Shown here piece by piece: positions 15,801 through 20,621 of a stretch of DNA of 57,465 nt. The stretch's first letter is position 1; every line of letters begins with the position of its first letter. The notes under the pieces are model-generated. The model was not told the origin of the DNA and ran no database searches. It saw only the letters and a list, made by a program, of their open reading frames with translations. The stretch lies in NCBI GenBank assembly GCA_020630775.1, contig JAHDIN010000021.1:1-57465 (forward strand), read 5' to 3'. Both the position numbers and the translations under genes were made by a program. The DNA comes from Saprospiraceae bacterium (lineage in GTDB: Bacteria; Bacteroidota; Bacteroidia; Chitinophagales; Saprospiraceae).

Positions 15801-16676
15801 AATTTTGAAGTTGTTAAATCTGATAGCACTTACCTCGAATATTTGACATGTGATCCAAGTCTAGTAGATACAACGTATCAAACATTGGCTAATTTGCAAG
15901 GTTGCGATAGTCTCATTGTCACAGCAACTATTTTGGATACAATAGTACCTGTTGCCAATTGTGTTACGCAACTGAATGTCGATTTAAATATTGACGGGAC
16001 GTATGTGTTAAGTCCAGCTGATGTAGATAATTCAAGTTCAGATAACTGTAGCATTCAGCAGTCGCTTTTAGATCAAGATACTTTTGATTGTAGTAGCCTT
16101 GGAGCAAGAGATGTCATCTTAACGGTAGTAGATAATGCCGGCAATCAATCGAGTTGTTCGACTGTTGTAGTCGTCGGTGATATTAATGACTATTGTTCGT
16201 GTATAACCCCTGTGTTGGAAATAGATACTTTAGATATACCAACAGATATTTATCGTGCCGTTACTATCCACTCATCAGGGAATGTCCTAGCAGCAAATAA
16301 TGTTGAGTATAGAGCTAGTGATCATATTTTATTAGAGCCTGGGTTTGAGGTCAAGCAAAACGCTGATTTCTTGGCTATAATTGTTGATTGTAACATTCCA
16401 AATGGTCAAAATGCTGAAGATGAAGTAAGAGGGAAGATATACGTTGGGCTAGAGTCAATCGAATATATAATTGAAAAAGGTAGTTTGATCTTAAAGTCTA
16501 ATTTAAGGCATGAATCAGCTTTTCAAATTAATAACAATTCAAGTCTGAGGATTTTAAGAAAATTTACTTTGAACAATAGTGAAGACGAATTTAAAATCAG
16601 TTTAGAGGGGATAGACCCAGAAGAAGCAATCAGAATCATAAGTGAAGATGGTCGATTTGATTTCCAAATTCGTTGA
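864..16676 (+). CDS. Giant secreted multidomain protein: LamG x2, ten LRR modules, Calx-beta/CARDB/Ig/PKD/HYR-like domains
   Basis: This is one uninterrupted reading frame of 5,270 residues, probably a cell-surface adhesin or matrix protein. Residues 1-20 are a signal peptide ending SNAQ. Two LamG/concanavalin-like domains follow (about 20-240 and 245-470), both with WYH and DEVRIW/DEFRIW motifs. Ten cysteine-framed leucine-rich modules fill 475-2520. Calx-beta-like segments lie at about 2523-2845 and a CARDB-like domain at 2846-2960. After CNA_B-like beta domains there is a Cys-rich stretch at about 3545-3595. Three SwmB/Ig-like domains lie at about 4260-4590, a PKD-like domain (NADAGVD, DPDNDSLSYVW) at 4796-4886, a HYR-like domain at 5030-5103, and a coathanger-type segment (LEPGFEVK) at 5126-5176. 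The last 90 residues do not clearly match a T9SS sorting tail, so the export route is open. The ligand is unknown. It is convergent with the response regulator gene, 53 bp away. Confidence 0.93.
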   Translation: MRTIICICLCQIFVIISNAQNSSLHFDGSDDHLALINLPVSATYSFEAWIKPESSNSDMRITSANTTSSSDPFALRWHFDAFDFWTGTSWVNIVDNLTVDTWYHVALSRESSTEIKAYVNGVLESTITIQSDVQFVDLSTLGSPYASGSNSFGKYFEGKLDEVRIWEGPLSATDISSRMNLELVGDEVDLVAYYKFDDSSSIYDIVDCSPNLNHATRLGTSGTNNLPQYDTDIPSGITDAACGIDYNNSLDFDGTDDYADLDNIPSSFTYSVEMWLNLTSVSSNDRILSAQSSHNDIYGIYIDNNQKLCISTGGTPQPVSANPLQSNTWYHIAYIRKSPTEVDFYINGINEVGTITVTSSIEFVDKQTLCQPFMQTGTSWGNYAEAKIDEFRIWNGPRSQTEIQSLMNTELNGAENGLVAYYKFDDFNSVHDIEDCTINAYHSTRVGASGNNNLPQFNTDTPSPLTDVSCAAQNCPAGNTVLNNQSDIDLYVSTYGTCSVHNGNLTINGSVSDVSALNFITEITGNLTFNANNNLTSLTGFENLEKVGGSLAFNHLDAITDFSGFDGMKLDSIDGSFRITNCNLITEFSAFRGLRHVGSTLTIEDNIALTSLSGLDSLRTIGYRMYIDNNDALPNLNGIENITNVANWAYIFGNAQLVDCSALCVPYDNGAINYLSVYSNPSECSSQNEVIINCVSDSCYVGNLSLTTQLEIDAYVANFNTCTVHDGNLTISGSISDISGLSFLEEVTGHLTFQNNSVLSSLTGMDNIKTIGGNLNITNMGGLSDVSGLNGTQLDTIGGTLTIKDCGSMVHFDDLSGLSYVGSSISIRGNSSLISLQGFDQLDVIGYRLTIQSNNSLSTLSGIEGISQIANRFDLYFNNALTDCSAMCTLIDNGATSNFQVYGNPSECSSLDEIVINCQFDPCYVGNINLNSQAEVDAYVDHYSYCTIHDGNLEISGSVTDISGLSFLEEVTGGLAIRYNSVLTSLDGLQNIHTIGTSLTISDVDGLTDLSGIDGAQIQTLHNGSLTVEDCSGLVQIDALNGIQHVGSTVRVESNSSLANLNGLSQLQTVGYRLFVSSNPTITNLIGIENLLDVGNFSYFNNNSNLTDCSVICDLSDNGVFSGVSVYNNPSDCSSYDEIILNCQFDSCFVGNMNLSTQAEVDAYVANYSNCDTHDGNLNISGSVSDISGLNFLQIITGSLTIGSSNSLTDLTGFENIHTIGGSLVIQNLDAITSINALDGALIGSLNSSLVIKDCNLLEEFSVLDGIDYVGANVIVENNPALISLSGLNTLNNISGYLEIDNNDALIDLVGLENVFEVGGILAIRNNAVLSDCSALCPMILSGGPNGTSIYNNPSFCSNYTEISGQCAGNACAIGDLTVSTQTELDDFVTNYSSCDSLYGSLHITGTVNDISALGFMDFLSVDLRIYNNNSLTDLSGFAGLEVIDDLIIDNNSALTALTGIDQINFNGDLVIEDCANLPSISELSYLTSITGSLRLYNLDMLPNLMGVQNITSVGGGLTIQQSAMLIDCSAICDLINNDGVNGTIGISSNPSECSSVSEVSLVCTPAGCPAQDLILSTQIDVDAFIQAYGSCPEFYGNLEIRTNNVTDISGLNFLTEIHGDFELNNLDEISDFSGLGNLDSIFGNLELIGNDSLLNLNFLSNVEGFDQKLVLNDNSILNDISELSTWIQFVDVTIINNDSLQNLSGLENITFIQNNLTVQNNMSLTDCSALCTLIDNNAVAGAYSIAGNPSECTSLNEITIYCSSGACPMSNVTLANQAEVDAFANIYSSCDTIFGDLRITGSTITDISGLAMITHVEGDLDLMHLSSLSSLTGLENILKVEGELYFHDNDALSDLTGLSNIEFGDDLRIQYSGGLVNLNGLSSIDTVLGNLVIQKNHGLLSLSGLAQLKHVSGALSISDNDALLDLNNLNSLQTVGSNLTVSGNAVLSDCGQLCSIINNGGVQGSSYISNNPSQCSSLTELTALCAVTDCPEAAVVLSSQIDVDAFVAAFSGCDSLPDNLTISGSNAIVDLSALSFITHIEGNLQIQSTHQITDLAGFENLISINGDFRINGNDNLESLAHLSLLSYVGGDLRIYGNDSLVNVNGMVELDTVFGDLKIHDNPFLSDCSGICDLINSASIIGDLDVYNNPTGCSSENELMTLCSNSTCPSGDVTLNTQTEVDAFVVAFNGCDSLPGNLMINGTNMITDLSGLSFIEYVNGSVTIQNTHLISTLSGFQSLTEINGSLKLVNNDLLLDLDSLHQLSVINGELSIQHNDALIQVDSLVDISLIQSNLLVKNNSALSDCEGLCNIINNNIVGGNSIITGNPSQCSSLTELTMFCSPYECPIDNVTLYNQIEVDAFVSQFATCDSLSGDLIISGGNNITDLSGLSFVTYVAGDLKFINNYLIQDLDGFQNVTGVGGDLIIENNINLDSIPQLSNLLTVGNALEIYSNDSLQLLGGLEQLMSIGSDLDISYNLKLDDCLAICNIIQNAGIGGQLNISNNANSCNSENELVAICQYGSAISEVFIENLPDTIIEGTTFSFDVSVDYAPVEDLFVNIYCDNDIEVPMPDTVKILAGLTTTQVTISIPDDTEPEENEIIGITVGAPYLDGTIGYTLLSDDGDIPAFTFEIVQDTISESAGIYATQGIVTRVIDDSTDLTVLLEEYPYSDLIIPSGVHLEPDELSKSFYIGALDNAQSEGERKTFIDAKYWIPSCNCAASATSLGYGIDSLVITDNDGPSLNLLVNPLSMQEGLSNAGILTVSRNTDTSADLIVSLSNNDPTELTLPATITIPAGQTSIDVPIGTIEDNIPDGNQNVSITASHAGFNSGASWALVTDINKPDFKISHIHTPIDMVHPGENFDIRAYVINEGLSTAPTGVLLKAYLSDDDIIDENDFDLGEMLLEYPIEVGDTLELPDLLQAPAQPGVYNLLLQVNYNNELTETNYLNNVSAPSTFTVLADYSGNAFTDIVYTMRGTQEVVIHGKSILPDGSVIPNVDLEVYVENNVLSRTEIVQTDSLGCYELTFDLLDNEIGHFELGARYPNAGTQVMTDTFEVIGLKLNAGNKITWDLMQNEPDTGYILVENLNDTTYSEVTFDTTILPFGCNVSFDTIATLSPFILDSIQYIIESSEVSNIQGYDNLEFNVISAEFGVIQDEEARYFCQAQQGYIRSDITSIDAKYYKDTTRIIEFALFNEGIGTTDVEILTPAVDWMMVKSQTLISGVETGDTAYVVLELLPSENLPLNTPATGTIVVNALNGNSITIPFTVEKVSTQTGALTVDAVDQYTYFTEEAPHVENAEVTISHYFTGQVLAQGTTNAQGLITFSNLPEGNHRLVVESDKHRGYDGPVYVNPGDSITEIVFLDYQAITFSWEVFPTTIEDEYLVNLNMEFETNVPKPVVIIEMPDTMPQLLGNETFDFYATLTNVGLITAEEVQLTLPQDHPTYEWVTNYVPQDISAQQSIQIPVQMRVKGFGNISDSDPDIYGKVADHLGISGPSLKNSGDCVEFTLVAYTYECVDGLWEATAKQIFVLGEICPGNFTGGPGIDFPGCSDCSIEIPDIPEIDLPDINIDCDCNACWKDALGAIFGCIPIPIPSKYEKVKDAIDLATSDNTGDVLVYVASKGSLNVPGLKGVAPVGKLIDAFKCGWGIGTVINDCIVDPYFWGPQTSNADKNQILEKSLTSASIPSTLIDPINDLHVIKMYYEAKETQTELYTGSEVFENENYAELLGLTQDSLLQRKKIMPLDSQEVLIYMSVFDIDSTLISNFISRWNQTLDAWNQSVYEPNASFPNIISKSALDDEESLIQDIKTHVGLRGYDSFIDMYEQCLTAVQTYSASDDPTINEVCASVSIEMSQSLTMEREAFQGTLTVFNGSLTDQMTDFSLELEILDNMGVLSNHLFEIVPQTTSNLTAIDGTGMLDPNTEGTATIIFIPEKGAAPTAPQFYSFGGYIEYMDPFTNLMVKLPLIPVTLQVNPSPDLFLHYFMQRDIYGDDPLTNVIEPILPADFAVMVENNGFGVGQNILIESAQPEIVDNDKGLAISFQLVGSKLQGQEKDLGLTTIDFGNINPQIAKVGQWYFTSSLLGHFTSYESNIVHLDSYGNPDLSLVSGTEIHELIKTISVYDTPNDGIEDFLVNDVADINDHPESIYLSQGNQVLDVYPADFGEHTGDIYATGNTTILNVDPLAIGWNYIKLDDPGNGLFELVSVTRDSDGQLIPLTNVWLTHVTIPDGQSPIYESKFHFVDNFASINPETYTVVWSPLDPNPPAVDTIMGHPSMLTSEQVTQLTVRFTEEINPFTFGIEDLNLAFQGGANLIDSTVIISQIDSLTFEVDIATVTTGNGFYVFTVQAAGVEDLTGTPGQVGEQASWTQYMSVPVVDQFIGWPINYSANSFDTVQLLFNMPIDTSTFGVDDISITLDGVVQTGNLTLELLGNNDKLFKLSGLSSFLGSNDEYELNIDLLNISSQDGTNGLSVQTIPLILDTQPPTLINKLLSNSGGIDNQHFVKISLNFSEDIVSLDTSMIALKFNGNNQTIFAHEVVKVADDWYEILWNDTLTIPSGSYEFDLDLTKVYDLAGNQGAGLESEDWIVNRSSALTISNISVSPDLGYDNQDLKTSTNALDVSFDLNEDAWDIQLYQLINGSKVWLNTFASGSMGTHTHNVLFPHWGNSELEIIAHDQFGNFVSATVDMYLDQSTIFGSWDQEDALELVYHPDTLNLYLDEDVFDISTLNDSLLIWNWDNNDLPLSEIVIEKVTAQHYRILGFDDYINEPGVYTFGVGLESFTEYISGLQGSGWATISWTILDLNQRPNADAGVDTVLVYPGLHYLDGSNSSDPDNDSLSYVWYPPLNKPISDSFAIQPSFMITQEDHEEVYTFLLEVDDGKKSHTNQIHVFIELLDSLYLLDEPNSIYCETDTLDIEWDYFGNIELVDILLSSDNGISFPTIIAEDIHVDSMSISYALNGLDGNQFMYQIRNTSASGFVVISQNFEVVKSDSTYLEYLTCDPSLVDTTYQTLANLQGCDSLIVTATILDTIVPVANCVTQLNVDLNIDGTYVLSPADVDNSSSDNCSIQQSLLDQDTFDCSSLGARDVILTVVDNAGNQSSCSTVVVVGDINDYCSCITPVLEIDTLDIPTDIYRAVTIHSSGNVLAANNVEYRASDHILLEPGFEVKQNADFLAIIVDCNIPNGQNAEDEVRGKIYVGLESIEYIIEKGSLILKSNLRHESAFQINNNSSLRILRKFTLNNSEDEFKISLEGIDPEEAIRIISEDGRFDFQIR
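2286..8414 (+). repeat. Ten tandem LRR modules inside the giant gene, with quantised lengths
   Basis: Ten homologous coding modules begin at the first Cys of a C-x(5)-L-x(2)-Q-x(2)-(V/I)DA(F/Y) motif. These Cys codons are at 2286, 2958, 3630, 4305, 4977, 5568, 6165, 6834, 7365 and 7896. Each module has a second Cys about 22 residues later, then beta-strand repeats such as DISGLSFL and LTGFENI, and it closes with a NNPSxCSS cap and a final Cys. Successive starts are 224, 224, 225, 224, 197, 199, 223, 177 and 177 codons apart, and the tenth module is also about 177. The 47-residue gap between the longest and shortest forms is about two leucine-rich repeats of 23-24 residues. Nucleotide identity between modules is only moderate, so the array is old or diversifying. 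Confidence 0.9.
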
Positions 16677-16729
16677 TGTAAGCGCTGTGCAAAATAGTTT
16701 TAAAGAATTAGGGGGTTGTGGGGTTTCAT

Positions 16730-17779
16730 TCAATACTCATAACCCCTCAATACCTCCAGGTCTTCTATAATGATCTGGCCTTGTTCTACCTTTATAAGAT
16801 TATCTGACTTAAATTCAGATAAGGTTCGGATGAGCGTTTCTTTAGCTGTACCTGCCGTAGCGGCTAATTCTTCTCTGCTGATTTTTAAGGTGATAGGTGT
16901 TTCGCTATTACCTTTGCAGTAGAATAGGAGCGCGTTGATGACTTTCTTTCTTACGGAGCCATAGGCTAATTCAATAAGCTGTTTTTCAGTTTCGTTAGCT
17001 CTATTGGCAATCATTTTGATAAATTGGGCAGCAAAGTCTCTGTTGTTAAATAACAGAAGTGAAAAATCCTCCTTAGGGATAAGTCGTAATGTACAATCAC
17101 TCACTGCTGCAGCATTGTTAGAATATTTAGAGGCATTGAGTAAAGGGAAATATCCAAAGAAATCGCCTGGGTTGAATAATTGTGTATTTAATTGTTTGCC
17201 TACTTCATTCGTTTGGTATTCCTTTATTTGCCCATTAACAACGAAGTATAACCATCGCGCTTGCTGACCTTCCTCATAGATGATATCTTTTGATGAGAAC
17301 GATCTTAATTCTTTGTCTAATGAAAGTTTTTTAAATTCTTCGGAAGCTTTGGCTTCTGAAAAGAATCTTTGTAAACCTTCATCCGATTGGTCAAATAAGC
17401 CTTTTAATTTTTCGCTTTTCTTTAACCTGATTTCAATTGCCTCAAGCAGTTCTGTATCGTCAAATGGCTTTGTGATATAATCATCAGCACCAAGGCCCAT
17501 GCCTTTGCGGATATCTGATTTTTCAGCTTTTGCAGTTAGGAAAATAAGGGGTACATGATTAAGTTTTTCAGATTTATTTAGAATCTTTAAAACCCCAAAA
17601 CCATCTAATTCAGGCATCATTACATCGCATATGATTAAATCAGGAGTGTCTGACTTAGCCATAGCTACACCTTCCTTACCATTGCTAGCACTGGATACTT
17701 CATAATCAGCTAACTCTAGTATTTCGACAAGATTTTCTCTTACATCTTTAGTGTCTTCAATGACAAGGATTTTTTTCAT
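16730..17779 (-). CDS. Response regulator with CRP/FNR-type output (REC-cNMP-HTH_Crp), FixJ-FixK-like fusion
   Basis: This 349-residue protein is predicted to be a phosphorylation-controlled transcription factor. Residues 1-120 are a receiver domain with E8/D9, phospho-acceptor D52 in CDVMMPELDG, T82 and K104. Residues about 150-262 form a cyclic-nucleotide-binding-type beta-roll (IIYEEGQQARWLYFVVNG). Residues 265-345 are an HTH_Crp domain with recognition helix GTAKETLIRTL. E314 and R318 align with FNR E209 and R213, which read the TGA half-site; FNR Ser212 is Ile here. The N-terminal Fe-S cysteines of FNR are absent, so control probably comes from the receiver domain. The gene lies 4 bp downstream of the kinase gene on the same strand, so the two form an operon. 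I infer that it binds the ATGA(C/T)-N4-(G/A)TCAT boxes of the neighbouring operons. Confidence 0.93.
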   Translation of the reverse strand: MKKILVIEDTKDVRENLVEILELADYEVSSASNGKEGVAMAKSDTPDLIICDVMMPELDGFGVLKILNKSEKLNHVPLIFLTAKAEKSDIRKGMGLGADDYITKPFDDTELLEAIEIRLKKSEKLKGLFDQSDEGLQRFFSEAKASEEFKKLSLDKELRSFSSKDIIYEEGQQARWLYFVVNGQIKEYQTNEVGKQLNTQLFNPGDFFGYFPLLNASKYSNNAAAVSDCTLRLIPKEDFSLLLFNNRDFAAQFIKMIANRANETEKQLIELAYGSVRKKVINALLFYCKGNSETPITLKISREELAATAGTAKETLIRTLSEFKSDNLIKVEQGQIIIEDLEVLRGYEY

Positions 17780-17783
17780 TATT

Positions 17784-19010
17784 CTATTTTAGGGGAAGCG
17801 AAACAAAGAATGTCGTACCAATATTTGATTGACTTTTAAAAGAAATGTCACCATTAAGCATTTCAGTATAGCGTTTGACTATATTCAGTCCAAGCCCTGT
17901 GCCCTGAATGTTTTCAACATTGGTTGCTCTAAAAAACCTTTCGAACATATGCGCTTGCTCTGCTTCAGGAATGCCTATGCCATTATCTGATACACTGAAC
18001 AAGATAGAGTCACTTTTAGTTTCAATCTTCAACTCTATAATGCCTTCATCTATGTTGGTGTACTTTATAGCATTGGAAAGTAAGTTGAACAGGATATTTT
18101 TTAAAATCTTAACATCGCTATTGATTTTAAACTCCTTGTCATCATGCGAAAAAGTAATTTTCTGATGGCCTTTTATAAGTCCGCTGACTTCCTCAATGAC
18201 ATCTTTGCATACGATATTGACGTTGAATTCAGAGAAGTCGATGTTTAATTTTCCTTCTTCTATTTTACTTAATGAAAGGAAGTCGTTAAGCAGCCCAGTA
18301 AGATGAGCAACTGAATCTTTTATTTTTTTGACATGACCGTCGCTTTTATCATATAATTTTTTGTCATTATATTTTGAAATAAGCGAAGCCGATGAAAGAA
18401 TGGTACTCAAAGGCGTGCGAAACTCATGAGATGCCATTGATACAAACCTAGACTTCAATTCATTTAGTTCTTTTTCTTTTGTAAGGGCTTCCTCCAGCTG
18501 TTTTTCTCGATATTCTAGTTTGTTATTTACTTCTAGTAAATTATTAACTACTTTTTCTAACTCATTGGTTCTTTCTTCGACTTTGTCTTCAAGTTGTTCG
18601 TTTAGTTTAATTAATTTATCCTCAGCTTGTTTGACTTCCGAAAGGTCATGGATAATGCCCGTAAATATGACCCTGTTATTTAAAATAACCTCACTTACAG
18701 CTAATCTAAAAGGAAATGTCGACTTGTCCTTTTTAAGACCGATAACTTCTCTTCCAACGCCAATGATTTTTGGTTTACGAGTTCGATTATACCGACTTAT
18801 ATATTCATCATGTTCGCTATGGTAGGGGTTAGGCATGAGCATTTTTATGTTATGACCTATGACTTCATCTGGGGAGTATAAAAACTGTTTTGCTGCTGAT
18901 TTATTTATAGATTCTACTATGCCTTTATCATCTATAGTGATAATCCCATCAATGGCAGTATCTATTATTCCTTGCAGTTTTAAAGCAATATCCTTAAGGT
19001 TTTCTGACAT
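17784..19010 (-). CDS. FixL-like PAS sensor histidine kinase (predicted haem oxygen sensor)
   Basis: This 408-residue kinase has one PAS domain (about 10-128), a coiled linker (130-185), a HisKA domain with phospho-His195 in SMASHEFRTP, and an ATPase domain with N box NLLSNAIKYT, DNGIGIPE and GTGLGL. The PAS core closely matches FixL (MPNPYHSEHDEYISRY, then IIGVGREV). His67, Arg73, Ile82 and Arg87 fall at the spacing of Bradyrhizobium FixL His200 (haem ligand), Arg206, Ile215 and Arg220 (distal pocket). There is no membrane segment, so it is a soluble sensor. I infer that it senses oxygen through haem and controls the REC-CRP regulator encoded downstream. Some FixL-like PAS domains carry no haem, so binding is unproven. 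A palindromic operator lies 4 bp upstream of its start codon. Confidence 0.93.
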   Translation of the reverse strand: MSENLKDIALKLQGIIDTAIDGIITIDDKGIVESINKSAAKQFLYSPDEVIGHNIKMLMPNPYHSEHDEYISRYNRTRKPKIIGVGREVIGLKKDKSTFPFRLAVSEVILNNRVIFTGIIHDLSEVKQAEDKLIKLNEQLEDKVEERTNELEKVVNNLLEVNNKLEYREKQLEEALTKEKELNELKSRFVSMASHEFRTPLSTILSSASLISKYNDKKLYDKSDGHVKKIKDSVAHLTGLLNDFLSLSKIEEGKLNIDFSEFNVNIVCKDVIEEVSGLIKGHQKITFSHDDKEFKINSDVKILKNILFNLLSNAIKYTNIDEGIIELKIETKSDSILFSVSDNGIGIPEAEQAHMFERFFRATNVENIQGTGLGLNIVKRYTEMLNGDISFKSQSNIGTTFFVSLPLK

Positions 19011-19013
19011 AAG

Positions 19014-19025
19014 TGACTAAAGTCA
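19014..19025. promoter_or_regulatory. FNR/FixK-like palindrome beside the kinase start
   Basis: TGACTAAAGTCA is a perfect TGAC-N4-GTCA palindrome, flanked by G and T. It lies 4 bp upstream of the kinase ATG, between the divergent kinase-regulator operon and the CBS-USP operon. No -7 element sits 23 bp away in either direction, unlike the other boxes in this island. It may serve autoregulation of the kinase-regulator operon or act as a second upstream site for the divergent operon. Confidence 0.6.
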
Positions 19026-19035
19026 TTTGTAAGAC

Positions 19036-19078
19036 TGATTAAGATCATCAGAGCTGACGGTTTACGGATTTATGTTTG
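19036..19078 (+). promoter_or_regulatory. FNR/FixK-like box plus -7 element for the CBS-USP operon
   Basis: The box TGATTAAGATCA (19036-19047) matches the FNR/FixK core TGAT-N4-ATCA. After 23 bp comes TATGTTTG (19071-19078), a perfect Bacteroidota -7 element, 17 bp before the start codon at 19096. If the final G is about 5 nt from the transcription start, the box centre lies near -41.5, the class II activator position. No clear -33 element is seen. Confidence 0.75.
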
Positions 19079-19095
19079 TATAAAATTAATAAGAA

Positions 19096-19536
19096 ATGAA
19101 TTTATTATCTCCAATTTCTGAAATCATGAGTACCGATCTCATATCTGTATCTCCTTATGATGATTTAGAACAAGTAAAAACCATATTTGATAACAACCGG
19201 ATTCATCATATACCTGTAGTGAAGGATGGGGCAATAATTGGACTAGTAAGTAAATCTGATTACTTGTTTTTCCGAAGAGGCTTTTTAGATGATAGTTCTT
19301 TAAAGCGCCTCGAGTTAATAAGACTCAGTACGCATACTGTAAGTGAAATCATGACAACCGGTTTGGCGACTTTAGCTCCAGACCAAAAAATTAATGTGGC
19401 TATAGAATTGCTTAAAGAGAATTTATTTCATGCTGTTCCAGTCGTGGAGGATGAGCAATTAGTGGGCATCGTAACGACATGGGATATCATCAATCAGATC
19501 TCTGAGAAGAAAAGTGTAACAAATCATTACGAATAG
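19096..19536 (+). CDS. CBS-domain pair protein
   Basis: This 146-residue protein consists almost entirely of two CBS domains (about 8-65 and 80-140), which usually bind adenine nucleotides as a Bateman module. The repeated motifs are IHHIPVVKDGAIIGLVSKSD and HAVPVVEDEQLVGIVTTWD. There is no catalytic domain. It is first in an operon with three universal stress proteins (the next gene starts 2 bp after its stop) and lies behind an FNR/FixK-like promoter. Stand-alone CBS pairs such as mycobacterial Hrp1 are hypoxia-induced, which fits the setting. A role in energy sensing is inference. Confidence 0.92.
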   Translation: MNLLSPISEIMSTDLISVSPYDDLEQVKTIFDNNRIHHIPVVKDGAIIGLVSKSDYLFFRRGFLDDSSLKRLELIRLSTHTVSEIMTTGLATLAPDQKINVAIELLKENLFHAVPVVEDEQLVGIVTTWDIINQISEKKSVTNHYE

Positions 19537-19538
19537 TT

Positions 19539-20621
19539 ATGGTGCAAATGACAATATATGGTAAGCAGTCCTCAGTCTATGAATATCTTAAAATGAAAAT
19601 TTCTGATAGTGCAAAAATGGCTGGTCTTGAATTGCAGCTAAATGAGATAAATGATACAGCTGTATTTGTAGAAGAGAAATTAATGCAGATTCCTGCTGTT
19701 AAGATTGATGGCAACTTGATTTATAATTCTTCATCAGATATAAATAATTACATTATGGAAGTTACCGACAAGCTGTTAAAAAAAGAGAATTATGGAGAAC
19801 TTAAAAAAGTAGTTGTCCCTATTGATTTTTCTGATCACTCACATAATGCTGTCAAGTTTGCGATACAATTGTCAAAGTACATGAATTGTGTTATAGAACT
19901 AGTGCATTACTTCCGTCCCCGTCTTTCAAAGTATGCAACATCTGGGAATACGTATGAATTGACTGAGAAGGAATCAAATGAAATACTGAAGACCTACGTG
20001 GATAATTTGAAAAAGCAAAACTTCAACGTGCCGTTTTCTCCGAAGTTCATAAAATCAAGATTAGAAGTCGGTTCTGTAATCGATGGTTTGAAAAATGATT
20101 TCGAAAGCGACTCTTTGGTCATTATGGGAAGCCAAGGGGAGGGCAATTCGTTTGCAAAGACTTTTGGTTCTGTTTCGACAACTGTAGCTCAGAAAGGCAA
20201 TAATGATACTATCATAGTGCCAGGTAATTATAATTTCAAACCATTTCAGGAGATTCTATTTTGTACTGAAGATCCTCAAAAGGATATTAAAGCTATTTTT
20301 TCATTAGTGGAATTGGCGGAATTATTTGATGCAAAAATTCATGTGGTTCATTTTAATATCGATGATGCTAAGCCTTTAAGTTATAATTTGATCGAAGCAT
20401 TCAGATCAAATTATTCTAAGCATAAAATTGTATTCGAAACAGTTGAGGCTGAAAATATTGTGCAAGGGGTCTCTGACTATGCTGAGAAAGAAAGCATTGA
20501 TTTAATTACCATTTCTAGAAGTTCAAAAGGTTTTCTCGAAAACTTATTTTCTACAAGTTTTACCAAGCAATTGGTTATGTATTCTAATATCCCTATTCAC
20601 ATCATAAATGTTGTAAAATGA
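19539..20621 (+). CDS. Universal stress protein with N-terminal thioredoxin-like domain lacking cysteines
   Basis: This 360-residue protein has three parts. Residues 1-88 look like a small thioredoxin/glutaredoxin fold of the Thioredoxin_3 type, with a cis-Pro-type motif (IPAVKIDGNLIY). The place where a CxxC would sit reads GKQSSVY, so it cannot act as a dithiol enzyme. Residues about 89-235 are a UspA domain starting KKVVVPIDFS, with the nucleotide-binding signature GSQGEGNSFAKTFGSVS. Residues 236-360 are a second, degenerate UspA domain. It follows the CBS gene by 2 bp and overlaps the next USP gene by 4 bp (ATGA). A second ATG at 19548 is possible. The domain order is clear; the role of the N-terminal domain is unknown. 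Confidence 0.88.
   Translation: MVQMTIYGKQSSVYEYLKMKISDSAKMAGLELQLNEINDTAVFVEEKLMQIPAVKIDGNLIYNSSSDINNYIMEVTDKLLKKENYGELKKVVVPIDFSDHSHNAVKFAIQLSKYMNCVIELVHYFRPRLSKYATSGNTYELTEKESNEILKTYVDNLKKQNFNVPFSPKFIKSRLEVGSVIDGLKNDFESDSLVIMGSQGEGNSFAKTFGSVSTTVAQKGNNDTIIVPGNYNFKPFQEILFCTEDPQKDIKAIFSLVELAELFDAKIHVVHFNIDDAKPLSYNLIEAFRSNYSKHKIVFETVEAENIVQGVSDYAEKESIDLITISRSSKGFLENLFSTSFTKQLVMYSNIPIHIINVVK

Noticed and set aside
16677-16729. Possible terminator between the giant gene and the response regulator
   Set aside because: I found no clear hairpin with a T tract in these 53 bp, only a G-rich stretch.
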